This document shows positions 1 through 8,546 of a stretch of 20,757 nucleotides of DNA, in pieces. This stretch comes from Protostelium mycophagum. Taxonomy: Eukaryota; Evosea; Variosea; Protosteliida; Protosteliaceae. Made by a program: the position numbers and the translations under genes. The stretch lies in NCBI GenBank assembly GCA_002081555.1, contig MZNV01002992.1, forward strand, positions 1-20,757, written 5' to 3'. Under the pieces are notes generated by a model that saw only the letters and a list, made by a program, of their open reading frames with translations, did not search any database and was not told the origin of the DNA. Every line of letters begins with the position of its first letter. Position 1 is the first letter of the stretch.

Positions 1-1368
1 GCTTATCTTGGATATGTGGATTCTCTGCCAATCTTTGTAACGTCCAAGTCAAGGCAGAGGCAGTTGTCTCGTGACCAGCAGCCAAGAAGGTCAAACATTG
101 GTCCATTATCTCCCTGTATATCACGTCAACATGACATCAACCGAGTATGAATTTTTTATCCTGCAGAGATACACACCTGTCTGATAGAGGCTCTTCTGCT
201 CCCATATTATCTCTGATCAATATACTCAGTATGTCCTTCTTCTTTGGAACCTTTCCATTAGCTTGTGCTTCTACCAGTTCTGCCTTCTTCTGAGACAAGA
301 TCTTCTCCGTGATGACTTCCACAGATTTACGGTGCTGAAATATTTCAGTATCTCCATGTCGATTGATGCCAAAGTTGAAATTCACCTTGACTACATGCTT
401 GATGAATGGGTGTAGATTTTCGATTCCCTTCAGAAAAGGAAATAAATCTACGAAATAAGCCAAAACCAAAAAGCTCAGACTAACTCCCTCAGCACCCATC
501 AATACGCGGTAGGCATTCGCCATGGGCTCATCTTCGTCCTCTAAAGAGTCGAATTGATAATCAAAGCCTTATCAATGTGAATTTTCCAATAATCGAACAC
601 GGGCAGTTTAGAAGATTTTTTTCAGTCATCTGTGTTCAATAGACACATTATGTGATCGCGGTTTGTTGTTTCATGTCATACCTGCAAGGCCGATGATATC
701 CAAGGTAGTTCTAGAAAGCCATGAAGCGACGTCTAAACGGACCGTTTCTGTTGTAGAGGTGACCTGCATCTTTTCAACTTCCAAGCCATAAATACAAAGA
801 GACCTCTGCCTTCCATTTCTGGACAAGCTTTTCGGCAGGACCCCAGAATATTGGTGTTATGTCTTTAATTTTTGGAACAGAGAAGGCGGCGTCCAAAGCT
901 CTTCTCTGCTTTTTGTGATCGAAACCTGCTGTAGTCAATCGAGTCAATCACTGTGAATGGTCCTACCCTCTGCAGTGAGAAGTCCATCACCCAGTAATTT
1001 GGCAATAATGGATCTGGATTGAGCTGGTTTTGGGTAGTCGTAAGCGCCAGTCACCAACACCTGCGATCCTTTTATTCTGGCAACTTTGACCAAGAGGATG
1101 ATACCCTGCTGATGGCTTTGGGTTCATAGACATACACTCTGGGAGTGAAGAAGAAGTACGTCTTCATAATGCCGTATTTGAGCTCTCTGCTCCATCGTCG
1201 CTGAGGTACTCCTGGCTCCTCCCCCTTGATCGACTTGATGTGTCCAAAGAGGAAGTGTCTGCCAGGAGCTGTTGGGATCTCATTCAATGGACTATTGGTC
1301 TTCTTTATAAAGATCAAAATTGATGAGATGAGGATAGCAAAGAGAGAGAAGAAGATGATCGTGCTCAT
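1..1368 (-). CDS. Cytochrome P450, N-terminal two-thirds (runs off left edge)
   Basis: Haem-thiolate monooxygenase, probably anchored in the endoplasmic reticulum. Exons on the minus strand read 1368-1105, 1060-967, 925-804, 763-682, 567-177 and 113-1, joined in frame to give about 355 residues. The ATG at 1366-1368 opens a hydrophobic anchor (residues 2-22), a lysine pair and a proline-containing hinge (PTAPGRH) typical of microsomal P450s. The I-helix oxygen-binding motif AAGHETT lies near residues 329-335, and the text GLLTAEGFDHKKQRRAL matches the helix C region. The ExxR and Cys-haem loop lie beyond position 1, so the family cannot be assigned. Introns are 40-114 nt. An in-frame methionine further upstream (1476) exists, but the 1368 start puts the membrane anchor at the N-terminus and is preferred. 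Confidence 0.9.
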
Positions 1369-1816
1369 CTTGTGTATGTCTGATTTTCTTTTTGAAAACA
1401 AATCTCCTATTTTCCGATTTTCCTGGAATTCGGACTTCCTAGGTGGGCACTGACTCGAAGTTATCAACATTAACAACCGCCTTTATTGATTGCTCACTTC
1501 AACGACATTCTTGTTCATTTTTCGCTCGATCAGGCTCAAGAGAACTGAATTAAATCTTCTGAGTCAATCTATATTGACAAAACTATACTTCTAGGAAATG
1601 CACCATATTGAATCCGTGCTGTGGATCACGGCGAAAAAGGCCTGTGTGAGTGTGGCATGCCTTGGGAAGATTGAGTACTGTTACGCTTTTCCGGAATGTC
1701 ACGAGTATACTCTGTCAAACTGAAAGATTTGACGTAAGGTTGTTCCCAAGCGCGAAATGATGAATGGGATGCTGGACAATCACTTTCAACACAACACACA
1801 ACAAACAATAACGATT
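1369..1816. promoter_or_regulatory. Divergent intergenic region between P450 and secreted-protein genes
   Basis: These 448 bp separate two head-to-head genes and should hold both promoters. I see no further gene. A short inverted repeat (GTCAAA at 1714-1719, TTTGAC at 1728-1733) lies about 85-100 bp upstream of the plus-strand start. No TATA box is convincing. Short ORFs here on both strands look like chance. Confidence 0.4.
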
Positions 1817-3079
1817 ATGAAACAACGCCTCCTATTGTGCTTCAGCGCACTCATCGTGCTATCCGCCGCGAACAACTGCGGTGACCAGCAGAAGTGTGGA
1901 GATGCTTGCTACGATTCTAACGATTACAAATGCTATTATGACGGTCTCTCTGGAAAGCCCGTGCTCTGTCCTGTTGGTACCGAAAATTGTGCTGGGCACT
2001 GTATAGCCACCTGTGGATACACTTGCGACAATGGACAGGCAAGTTCTCATAAAAAACCTCGGCTGATTTTGTTAGATTAAGGAGAAGAGCAAGCATGACA
2101 ACACTTGTCCTCCTGTTTGCGATGTTGGCACTTTTCCTTGTGGTGATCAATGCTACGGTGGTTTCTCTTATTGCTGCATCGGTGGAAAGGCCACCCCAAC
2201 CTCTCATTGCCCTGAACGCGCCGAGCATTACAAAAAGACTTCCCACTGCGATTTTACTCTTGCTGATGTGGGTCAACTTTGGGACGGTCAGGTAAAGCTA
2301 TTTAAAAAATATACAATATTCTGACGTCATCAGTTGCGCGCAAGCTTCGGACCTGGTGCCAATCATGTCAGTTTCTCTCTGCGAGACGGTGTCCTCACGG
2401 ATAATCGCGGTCAGATCTGCTATAGCTCTCCCAAATTCCAATTGCAGTGCAACAAAGTGCCCCAAACCTCAGACTACCAGAACTTCGGCATTTCTGAGGA
2501 CGGATTTCTTCTATTCAAAGGCAACGCTGTCTTCTACCAATCTTCAGTTGGAACAGGCGGCTATAACATCTACACTCAGCAAATTGGCAATGCGGGAAGA
2601 ATTGCTCTGAAAGTGGAGTACAGATGTCCCACCACACCACCCGTTACCCTCCCCCCTCCTTGCAACTTCTTCTCTCTCGACAACATCGGACAGCTTGCGG
2701 ACGGTCAGGTGACTTTTGCGACGTCAAAACTTCCCGCCAAAATCAAAATTCGAATTTTGACATGCGACAGATCCGCTACAAATTTGGAGAAGGCGCGTAC
2801 CCTGTCGATTTTGCTCTGTTCAACGGTGTCCTCTATGACAACCGCACCCGTATTTGCTACATCTCTGCCAGTTACCAGCTTCAGTGTGACTTTAACACTC
2901 AAACTCAAGACTTCACCTCTTTCGGCGTCATAGACGGTTTCCTCAGTTACAACGGTAACATCAATTTCTACAAAACGGCCACCGGCACCGGAGGCTTCAA
3001 CATCTTCACTCGTCCCTCTGATGCGTTGAGTACCACACAGACTCTCAAAGTTCATTACTTGTGCGACAAGGAGTATTGA
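1817..3079 (+). CDS. Secreted Cys-rich protein with two PIR-like wall-protein units
   Basis: Exons 1817-2038, 2082-2291, 2334-2708 and 2771-3079, all phase 0, encode 371 residues. Residues 1-18 form a signal peptide (MKQRLLLCFSALIVLSAA). Two cysteine-rich modules follow (about 20-75 and 78-115), with the pattern CGDxCYxxxxYxC and a following CP. This resembles the small carbohydrate-binding module of fungal glucanases. Two paralogous units of about 115 residues follow (from about 129 and 252), each reading GQLxDGQ, FGxGA, GVLxDNRxxICY, QLQC, a glycine-rich FY segment and GGxNIxT. This resembles the C-terminal domain of fungal PIR-type wall mannoproteins. Secretion is well supported. Wall or spore-coat binding is inference, as I recognise the domains only by pattern. 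The first intron (2039-2081) starts with GC (AG|GCAAGT), and no GT donor keeps the frame. Confidence 0.8.
2244..3070 (+). repeat. Tandem duplicated protein unit, each copy split by an intron at the same codon
   Basis: Unit 1 spans about 2244-2627 and unit 2 about 2655-3070 (spliced). Aligned by eye, they share GQLxDGQ, then LR/IR, FGxGA, GVLxDNR, ICY, QLQC, GFL, FY, GTGG and NIYT/NIFT, and end in a cysteine. In both units a phase-0 intron falls exactly after DGQ (2292-2333 and 2709-2770). The middle exon therefore holds the body of unit 1 and the head of unit 2. This is the pattern expected from duplication of an exon through flanking introns. Confidence 0.8.
2743..2760. repeat. 18-bp perfect palindrome in an intron
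   Basis: TCAAAATTCGAATTTTGA is its own reverse complement. It lies in the 62-nt intron 2709-2770, ending 10 nt before the acceptor. In the pre-mRNA it could fold locally or pair between transcripts. Confidence 0.75.
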
Positions 3080-3517
3080 AAACCACTATATTATAAAATA
3101 CTCATCAATTGTACATACTTGTCTACAACACAATTGAGAGAAATTAATCTATGCGTTGTGCTTTTGGAAGAAATGAGCTGTTCCATATTTTATGATTGCA
3201 GGATTCGGTGAGAATCCCACTTGTCGGTAATGCACACGTTAATTACCGAGATATTTAACGTGGTGTGATCTGACCAAACACTGCAATAAAATGATTTACC
3301 TTCACCTGTTTTTCATGTGTCTGTTCGAACTTGAAAAATCGCGAAATTTCTTTGAAACATCTTCCAGATTTCGCGGGTCTCAAAATCTCAAAAAAAACGA
3401 ATCTTCTTCGTTCCAAAGTGCGAGCAAACAACCTGTGAAGGAAGTCCTGTCAATAGACAACAACAACAACACAACACCAGAAACGTCGTCAACACCTTTA
3501 AAAGAAGGTGATTCACA
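3080..3517 (+). promoter_or_regulatory. Intergenic stretch with two inverted repeats upstream of the kinase gene
   Basis: Two perfect 8-bp inverted repeats stand out. One is TCGGTAAT at 3224-3231 with ATTACCGA at 3242-3249 (10-nt loop). The other is CGCGAAAT at 3340-3347 with ATTTCGCG at 3368-3375. The first lies 42 bp upstream of an ATG at 3291. Both may be palindromic factor-binding sites. The second resembles E2F-type TTTCGCG half-sites. The 3' untranslated region of the secreted-protein gene probably occupies the first 100 bp or so. Confidence 0.35.
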
Positions 3518-3521
3518 ATGA
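3291..3521 (+). CDS. Small Asn/Ser-rich ORF, possibly a 5' exon of the kinase gene
   Basis: A 76-codon ORF starts with a hydrophobic stretch and becomes rich in Ser, Lys and Asn (NNNNTTPETSSTPLKEG). This low-complexity bias is common in amoebozoan proteins. Its stop overlaps the ATG at 3518 in another frame. A donor inside it (for example GTGCGAG at 3418) could be joined in phase to the AG at 3529, which would make it the first exon of the kinase. I recognise no domain. Codon content looks more like protein than chance, but the evidence is weak. Confidence 0.25.
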   Translation: MIYLHLFFMCLFELEKSRNFFETSSRFRGSQNLKKNESSSFQSASKQPVKEVLSIDNNNNTTPETSSTPLKEGDSQ

Positions 3522-4793
3522 TTTCAGATTTGTATTATCATTTGTATTCACACAATACAGCGAGTAATCCCCTTCGAGAGAGGAAACCATTGGGATTAGA
3601 GGACGCTAAACAGTTATTATTTATCCTCATCCTCTGTCTCTGCATCTCCTCACTCAATTGGAAGCATTTGGGGGGCATGCTAACTGGCAACACCAGTCCT
3701 AGCGTACGAAGAGAGAAGAAAGAAGCTATAGAAGAGAGGATGAGCGAACCAACGGGGAACACATCCTCTTCAGATTACATACAAATATCGGTACTTGGAC
3801 AGAGCGCATATGGAGAAGTCGTGCTAGCAAACAATGATCAAGGAAAGAAAGTGGTTCTGAAGAAAATCAACCGACTCAAGATGAACAAACACCTCATTTC
3901 AAATGAAGTGGCTGCCGCGACTCATCTCAAGCACAAAGGAGTGGTGAAGGTGTATGACATTTTCAAAGAGGGCATATACACATACATCGTACTCGAGTAC
4001 CTCAAAGGAGTGGATCTCTTCAAATATCTCTCATCAAAGAACTTCGCCCCAATGAAAGAAAAAGAGACAAGAAAGCTATTCAAGCAGCTAGTGGATACCG
4101 TCTCATACTGTCATTCCAAAGCGGTAAGGAGATGCACGTTTTTTTGAGAATCCAAAGGTTAACGTTTGGCAGTTCGCACATCGAGACATCAAACTGGAGA
4201 ATGTGAGTTTGCATCAATAACTCCTTCGTCTCTATATTGTAACTATTGCTAAACGTGGCGACAAAAAATTCCTGCCGACATACATATGGTCGGTCATACT
4301 GACGAATCTTTCAGATAATGTATGATCGTAAGAAAGGTAGAGTCAAGCTCATCGACTTTGGGCTGTGCGAGAGGATAGAAGATGGAAAGCTTTGTGATCT
4401 GTGGTGTGGCTCCCAAGATTACGTTTGCCCAGAGATCATCAGAAAAGAGCCTTATGTCGGTTACGCCGCTGATGTCTGGTCCTTAGGTAAGATCCTAAAA
4501 TCCTCTCCAAACCACCACAGGTCCACTGAGATATCACAGGAACAATATTGTACATAATGTTATATGGAGAGCTGCCGTTTGGGTTTGAAATTAGAGTCAG
4601 AAGTGTTACAGAAGGCAGAGAACACCCGTCTATCCAGTTTGCAGATGACAGAAACCCGAATGTCATCTCTGCTCAGGCAAAAGACCTGATCTCACAGATG
4701 TTACATGTCGATCCGGCCAAGAGGATCAGCATGCAGGGAGTGGCTTCTCACAGATGGCTGAAGAAGAAGTCCCTTCTCTCCTTCTATTCATAG
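3518..4793 (+). CDS. Serine/threonine protein kinase, CAMK-like
   Basis: Exons 3518-4123, 4173-4202, 4315-4486 and 4540-4793 give 353 residues if translation starts at 3518. Every catalytic element is visible: glycine loop GQSAYGEV (from G94), VLKK lysine K115, helix-C Glu about 130, HRDIKLEN (205-212), DFG (226-228), a CGSxxYxxPE activation segment and DVWSLG. The spacing and HRDIKLEN suggest the CAMK group (SNF1/CHK-like), so an active kinase is expected. The catalytic loop sits alone on a 30-nt micro-exon. The N-terminus is uncertain. Residues before about 85 include a hydrophobic stretch (FILILCLCISSL) that could be a membrane anchor or an unspliced pyrimidine tract, and in-frame ATGs at 3677 and 3740 are alternatives. 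No regulatory domain follows the kinase fold. Confidence 0.85.
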
Positions 4794-4850
4794 CCACATA
4801 TTTATGATCACATAAACTCGAGACGATCCAATCATCTTTTTCGATACAAT

Positions 4851-5884
4851 TTATTCGTCCAGAATGATCTTGTTGGGCTTGACGAAACCTCCATAGTTGG
4901 GCTCGCATGTAAAGTATCTCTTTCCTTTCACGCTTCCGTCATTCTTTCCATCAGGTCCATCAAACTTGATTCCGATCTGGGCATATCAGCATACATTCTT
5001 GTTTTGGGGGCGAGTTGAGCTGGTCTCTACAGCTTTGCTGCAGAAACATTTACAAACATTTATCTCTACAATTTCTGGCTCGCAGTCAAGCTGGCGGAAT
5101 TTTTATGGTTATATCACGTTGGCCTGAAAGTGCTCTTGCGCAGAAAGACTTTGGTTTTGAATGTGACATACCCAGAAGCCCTTAGAGCCATCTACAGTGC
5201 CGACATAAGCCACCTCTCCTTTTCTTGTCTCTGTTCCTTCTGTACCGGGCACTGTCACTCTGCTTCCCAACTGTTATGGATTAATTTGTGCTCTTGTATG
5301 GATGATCTGTCGCAGCTTCGCTTCTCAAAGGAAGCCAGAAGCAGAATTATTTGTCGATTAGAAGGAATAATACTCTGACCTTGACGTGATCAGGGAAAGG
5401 CTCCTCTGCTGACTGTTTCTGTCTCGCTTCCTCCTCCCTACGAGAATGAATAATGAGTTTAGAGCTTATTACTCACTTGTGCTTCCTGTAAGTCTTCTCT
5501 CTTTGATTGTATTTCTCATCGGACATGACGTATTTCTCGATTTGAGAAGTATCTTGCAACGCCTCGATGTGGTTGGAGGGATCTGTGTCGATGACATGAA
5601 CTTCTTGAAGATCGGCGGGATGGTAAGAGCCGAGAGTCGCAGAGTCGTCGTTCATCTCTACGGTGGTGATGCCATCCACTCGTAATTCGAGTTTTTGAAA
5701 CTGGGGATCTGTGCCAAAGAATAATGATATCTGAGAAGTTATATAAGAAAGTCTTTCTGCTTCAACTCTCTACCTTCTGTTTCATTTGAGCGATGGTAGT
5801 GTCAGCGGGAAAGGTCTTTCTATTTCCTGGTCCATTTGGGCACAACACAGAGTGTGTCACATCTACGCGCAGAGTTTCGGCCAT
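4851..5884 (-). CDS. TBCB: Tubulin-folding cofactor B (UBL + CAP-Gly)
   Basis: Cofactor B captures alpha-tubulin released from the CCT chaperonin and, with cofactor E, helps assemble or dissociate tubulin dimers in the cytosol. Exons read 5884-5774, 5700-5477, 5437-5380, 5270-5172 and 4976-4851, giving 205 residues. A ubiquitin-like domain spans about 1-85. The family signature [14 protein letters not shown] follows, then a charged helix (EEEARQKQ) and a CAP-Gly domain (about 132-205) with GKNDG at 174-178 and the closing GGFVKPNKI. The protein stops at ILDE right after the CAP-Gly fold. Many homologues are longer and carry an acidic tail with a terminal hydrophobic residue. The last intron (4977-5171, 195 nt) is long for this window. 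AATAAA overlaps the stop codon. It shares a promoter region with the gene at 5974. Confidence 0.93.
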
Positions 5885-5973
5885 CTTCTATCCTTCTGTT
5901 GTGATTTTGTTTGATCAGATTTGAATCTTTTTCTGTTCCTATTTTTGGTGTAATTCACAGAATATTTTTCGTG
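5885..5973. promoter_or_regulatory. Short bidirectional promoter region
   Basis: Only 89 bp separate the divergent start codons of TBCB (5884) and the gene at 5974. Both 5' untranslated regions and both core promoters must fit here, or overlap the coding sequences. The stretch is T-rich on the plus strand. I see no clear TATA box. Confidence 0.5.
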
Positions 5974-6572
5974 ATGAAGAGCCCAACGAACCGCACACCA
6001 CGCACATCTTCCAGGCCATCATCTGCCACTGTAAATAAAGACATCACACCAGATGAAAAGAGTGAGTTGACCTCTGCGAGATCGTGCCTTAGTTTTTGGC
6101 AGAGATAGAAGAGAAGAAAACAAAGAAGTATATTCATGTGCCAATCACACTGCCACCTCGTCCATCCACCTTCTTTGTCACCTTGCACTTTCGCTCGATC
6201 GTCTTCTCACATACAAATTTCGAGGTTGTAATGACTCTCGCGGATACCGTCTCTAAGCTTGTCGCTGAGGTGCATGAGCTTCACATCATCAATTGATTAA
6301 CATTTTAGGTCTGTCGCCGACATATAGAATCTAATAGAGAAACTCTCGTGTTGTACAAGGTGAGCGTGTTTTGTCGCACGATGAGCTGATACAAACAGTA
6401 CCAAATCGACCCAGACACGATTATTCCAACAAAGACGGTGATGGACTTATCTGCACAAATGTACAACCTCGATTTTCCGGGTGGCACGAAAGAGGTCCCT
6501 GCAAAACAGATCATATTTTATGATTTTGCGGCCAGACAATACGGTGAGAGGATCAGGAAAGGTGGTGTTTAA
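5974..6572 (+). CDS. Unrecognised 159-aa protein, possible ubiquitin-like fold
   Basis: Exons 5974-6061, 6103-6269, 6309-6359 and 6399-6572 join in frame through introns of only 39-41 nt. The first 30 residues are Ser/Thr/Pro/Arg-rich and probably disordered. A basic patch (EEKKTKKY) leads into one compact domain. Its predicted order of strands and helix (FFVTLHF; a strand and helix ending DTVSKLVAEVCRRH; LVLYK; KTVMDLSAQ; KQIIFYDF) resembles a beta-grasp, ubiquitin-like fold. No terminal diglycine is present, so it would be a binding domain and not a conjugated modifier. I do not recognise the family. Clean splicing and a sensible amino-acid pattern make the gene real with good confidence. 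Head-to-head pairing with TBCB allows co-expression but does not prove it. Confidence 0.7.
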
Positions 6573-6957
6573 TACCGATTTAGGGTGTCCTATTGTAGAA
6601 GAAAAGATCCCAACGATTGACTTTCGGAGAAAAACAACCCTTGAATAAAGACAGCCCTTTGAAGAATATGACGCACCGGAAAATTCTATTTACAGATGAT
6701 TCTTTGTCCTTCATCTGATGGATCCTGCTTTGGCTTGCATGACTTTTTCGGTCTCCTTGAGGTGAGATGATTTTGTGTTTTTAGAGCAGTTTTCATCCTA
6801 CTTTTTGAAAACCGGTGAACCAATGCAGGAGTTCAAAAAATCAACCCATCACCGCGGTACTACAGAGTACCACGGTTACATACCGAGAAATTTGCGTGAA
6901 GAACATTTGATACTCCCACAGACGTGAAATGAACGGAGAGAACAGAAACCCCAGATC
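6573..6957. promoter_or_regulatory. Intergenic stretch with an imperfect 10-bp inverted repeat
   Basis: CCGCGGTACT at 6852-6861 faces AGTACCACGG at 6866-6875 across a 4-nt loop, with one mismatch. It is followed by ATACCGAGAA (6880-6889), about 70 bp before the next start codon. A short ATG-led stretch from 6719 ending in a GTGAG donor could be a non-canonical first exon of the next gene, but no acceptor keeps frame. Otherwise I see nothing. Confidence 0.3.
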
Positions 6958-7631
6958 ATGAGTGATCACAGCATTGAGTTCCAAAAACTCCACGCATTGA
7001 ACAATGGTATCTTGGAGCACTTCATGGAATTCTCCTCATTTTTGGTGGTGAATCAGAGACCAAAGATGGTGAACCAGAGATCAAAGATAAAGAGATCCAA
7101 TGAAGTCACGCTGCGATTCACGGTAATCACGAGGGTCACTCTGAAGACGGCGCTTTTCTTCACTCGCACTGCAGAAGAGTGTAACCTTCTCCCTTGTACT
7201 GAATTTTGGCCTGGTCTGGAGAATGTCTTCAACGACCCACTTCCTCAAGCAGAGTACAAGGACCTGGCCAAGTCCATAGAGAAGCTTAAACTCTTGAGAT
7301 CTGATCAAATGTGGCAGTACATTCAGAACTGGAAAACCACCCTGGAGAACATCTATGTGCATTATGGCGAGATCCGAGAGAAAATCTTCACTTCCGGCAG
7401 GTAATAAACAGCAGAAACATTTTAAACTGACCAATTTGCAGAGCTTTGGACAGCGAGATATTTAAGTTACTTAAAGTTCCTCGAAATTTGGAGGAATCTG
7501 ATCGTATAATCCTGGAAAATTCCCAGTATGGAGGCGAATTGGTCTTCTCTTTGGATCCAAAGACCCAATGGGATCAACTAGAGTTCTTTGCTTCTGTGAT
7601 GCTGAAGATGTATAAATATCCATCCACATAA
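6958..7631 (+). CDS. Unrecognised 210-aa protein
   Basis: Exons 6958-7400 and 7442-7631 with a 41-nt GT-AG intron give 210 residues. From residue 75 on, the sequence looks like a folded, mostly helical protein with many Trp, Tyr and charged residues (EYKDLAKSIEKLKLL, MWQYIQNWKTTLENIY, WDQLEFFASVMLKMY). The first 75 residues are less convincing. They contain a near-duplicated 21-bp stretch (7046-7087) and a GTAATC...GCAG stretch (7123-7174) that looks like an intron but would shift the frame. The true N-terminus may therefore differ. No signal peptide, membrane segment or known motif is visible. The family is unknown. Confidence 0.5.
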
Positions 7632-8546
7632 CCCTTTTGCTGTTTTTATTTTTAATGGAAGATTGTTCATTGATTTCAAGAGCAATATTGAAATAAGGCA
7701 CTGCAACCAGAAGCAAACCCATTCCTGCAGGTGCAACAGGACTGGTTGTAGTGCAACATTACGAAATAATTGAATCATATTTATGTATTTTTCTCTGAAG
7801 GTCTTCTCTTTCTGAAGAGTCACACTTCTGTTGGTGATGGTGTGATTTTTTGCTGTGAAATACGGGGCAATGCAGTGACCGTGACTCCTTTTGGATCCAT
7901 TTTTTTCTGACTTGATGGTTCGTCATGTATGAAGGAGGCCTCTTTGTCAACCGATTTTCAAGCATTGAAAGTGAGAGACTGGTGATCACATGATTTGTGA
8001 TCGGACATTTTCGGAGCAAAAAAGAGGGTGGTGCGCAAAAACGAAGTGTTTGCGGTGCCTTGAATTTTATTCTTTCTGTATCTTAAATTGAAATTTTTTC
8101 AATGTGAATAAATTTATTCAAGTTTTCGTGAGTTCTTTATAATGCGAAATTCACGTGCAGCGATCTTAATGAATCATCACCATAACTTTCAAACGAAGAC
8201 CATGATTTGAGGGACAAGGCTGGTAATTTGTTTGCAAGAGTTGATTTATTACCGGTGTTACACTTGAAAACTACTACATAAAATTTTATAAATGTTTTCA
8301 ACTAACATTGTTCAGTTAAGTCTCAGCCCTTCAGATCACAGCAGATAACAGAACACTTCCTGCAAGACGTGGCATTTGCTCCGGGTAAATTACGTTTTTT
8401 TGACGGAAGCCATCTACAATGCCACAAATTTACCGCGATCGACACGTGTCTTAGCGTACTTTCGGTTGTTCCGTCGGACGCACATTTTCCAACACAACAT
8501 CTGGTGAGACACGCCCATTCCAAATAGGTCTAACTACTTCAGCATC
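7632..8546. promoter_or_regulatory. Long intergenic region upstream of the CAP gene
   Basis: This 915-bp stretch is the longest gene-free one here and is AT-rich. It holds a perfect 7-bp inverted repeat (GATCACA 7984-7990, TGTGATC 7996-8002) and TTACCG motifs at 8249-8254 and 8430-8435. The latter lies about 110 bp before the CAP start. A 66-codon minus-strand ORF at 8323-8523 is Cys-rich but unsupported. It probably contains the promoter and 5' leader of the highly expressed CAP gene. Confidence 0.35.

Noticed and set aside
3506-3529. Possible ultra-short intron joining the Asn-rich ORF to the kinase ORF in phase
   Set aside because: It would be about 20 nt, while the shortest credible intron in this window is 37 nt.
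4977-5171. Hidden exon inside the long TBCB intron
   Set aside because: The flanking exons already join to a continuous CAP-Gly domain (GFW then IGIKFDG), which leaves no missing residues.
7759-8019. 86-codon minus-strand ORF with His/Lys/Ser-rich translation
   Set aside because: No domain, no splice support and an AT-rich noncoding look. A shifted overlapping ORF is equally long.
8323-8523. 66-codon Cys-rich minus-strand ORF upstream of CAP
   Set aside because: Nine cysteines are striking, but there is no signal peptide, no recognisable spacing and no clear promoter. It lies where the CAP promoter should be.
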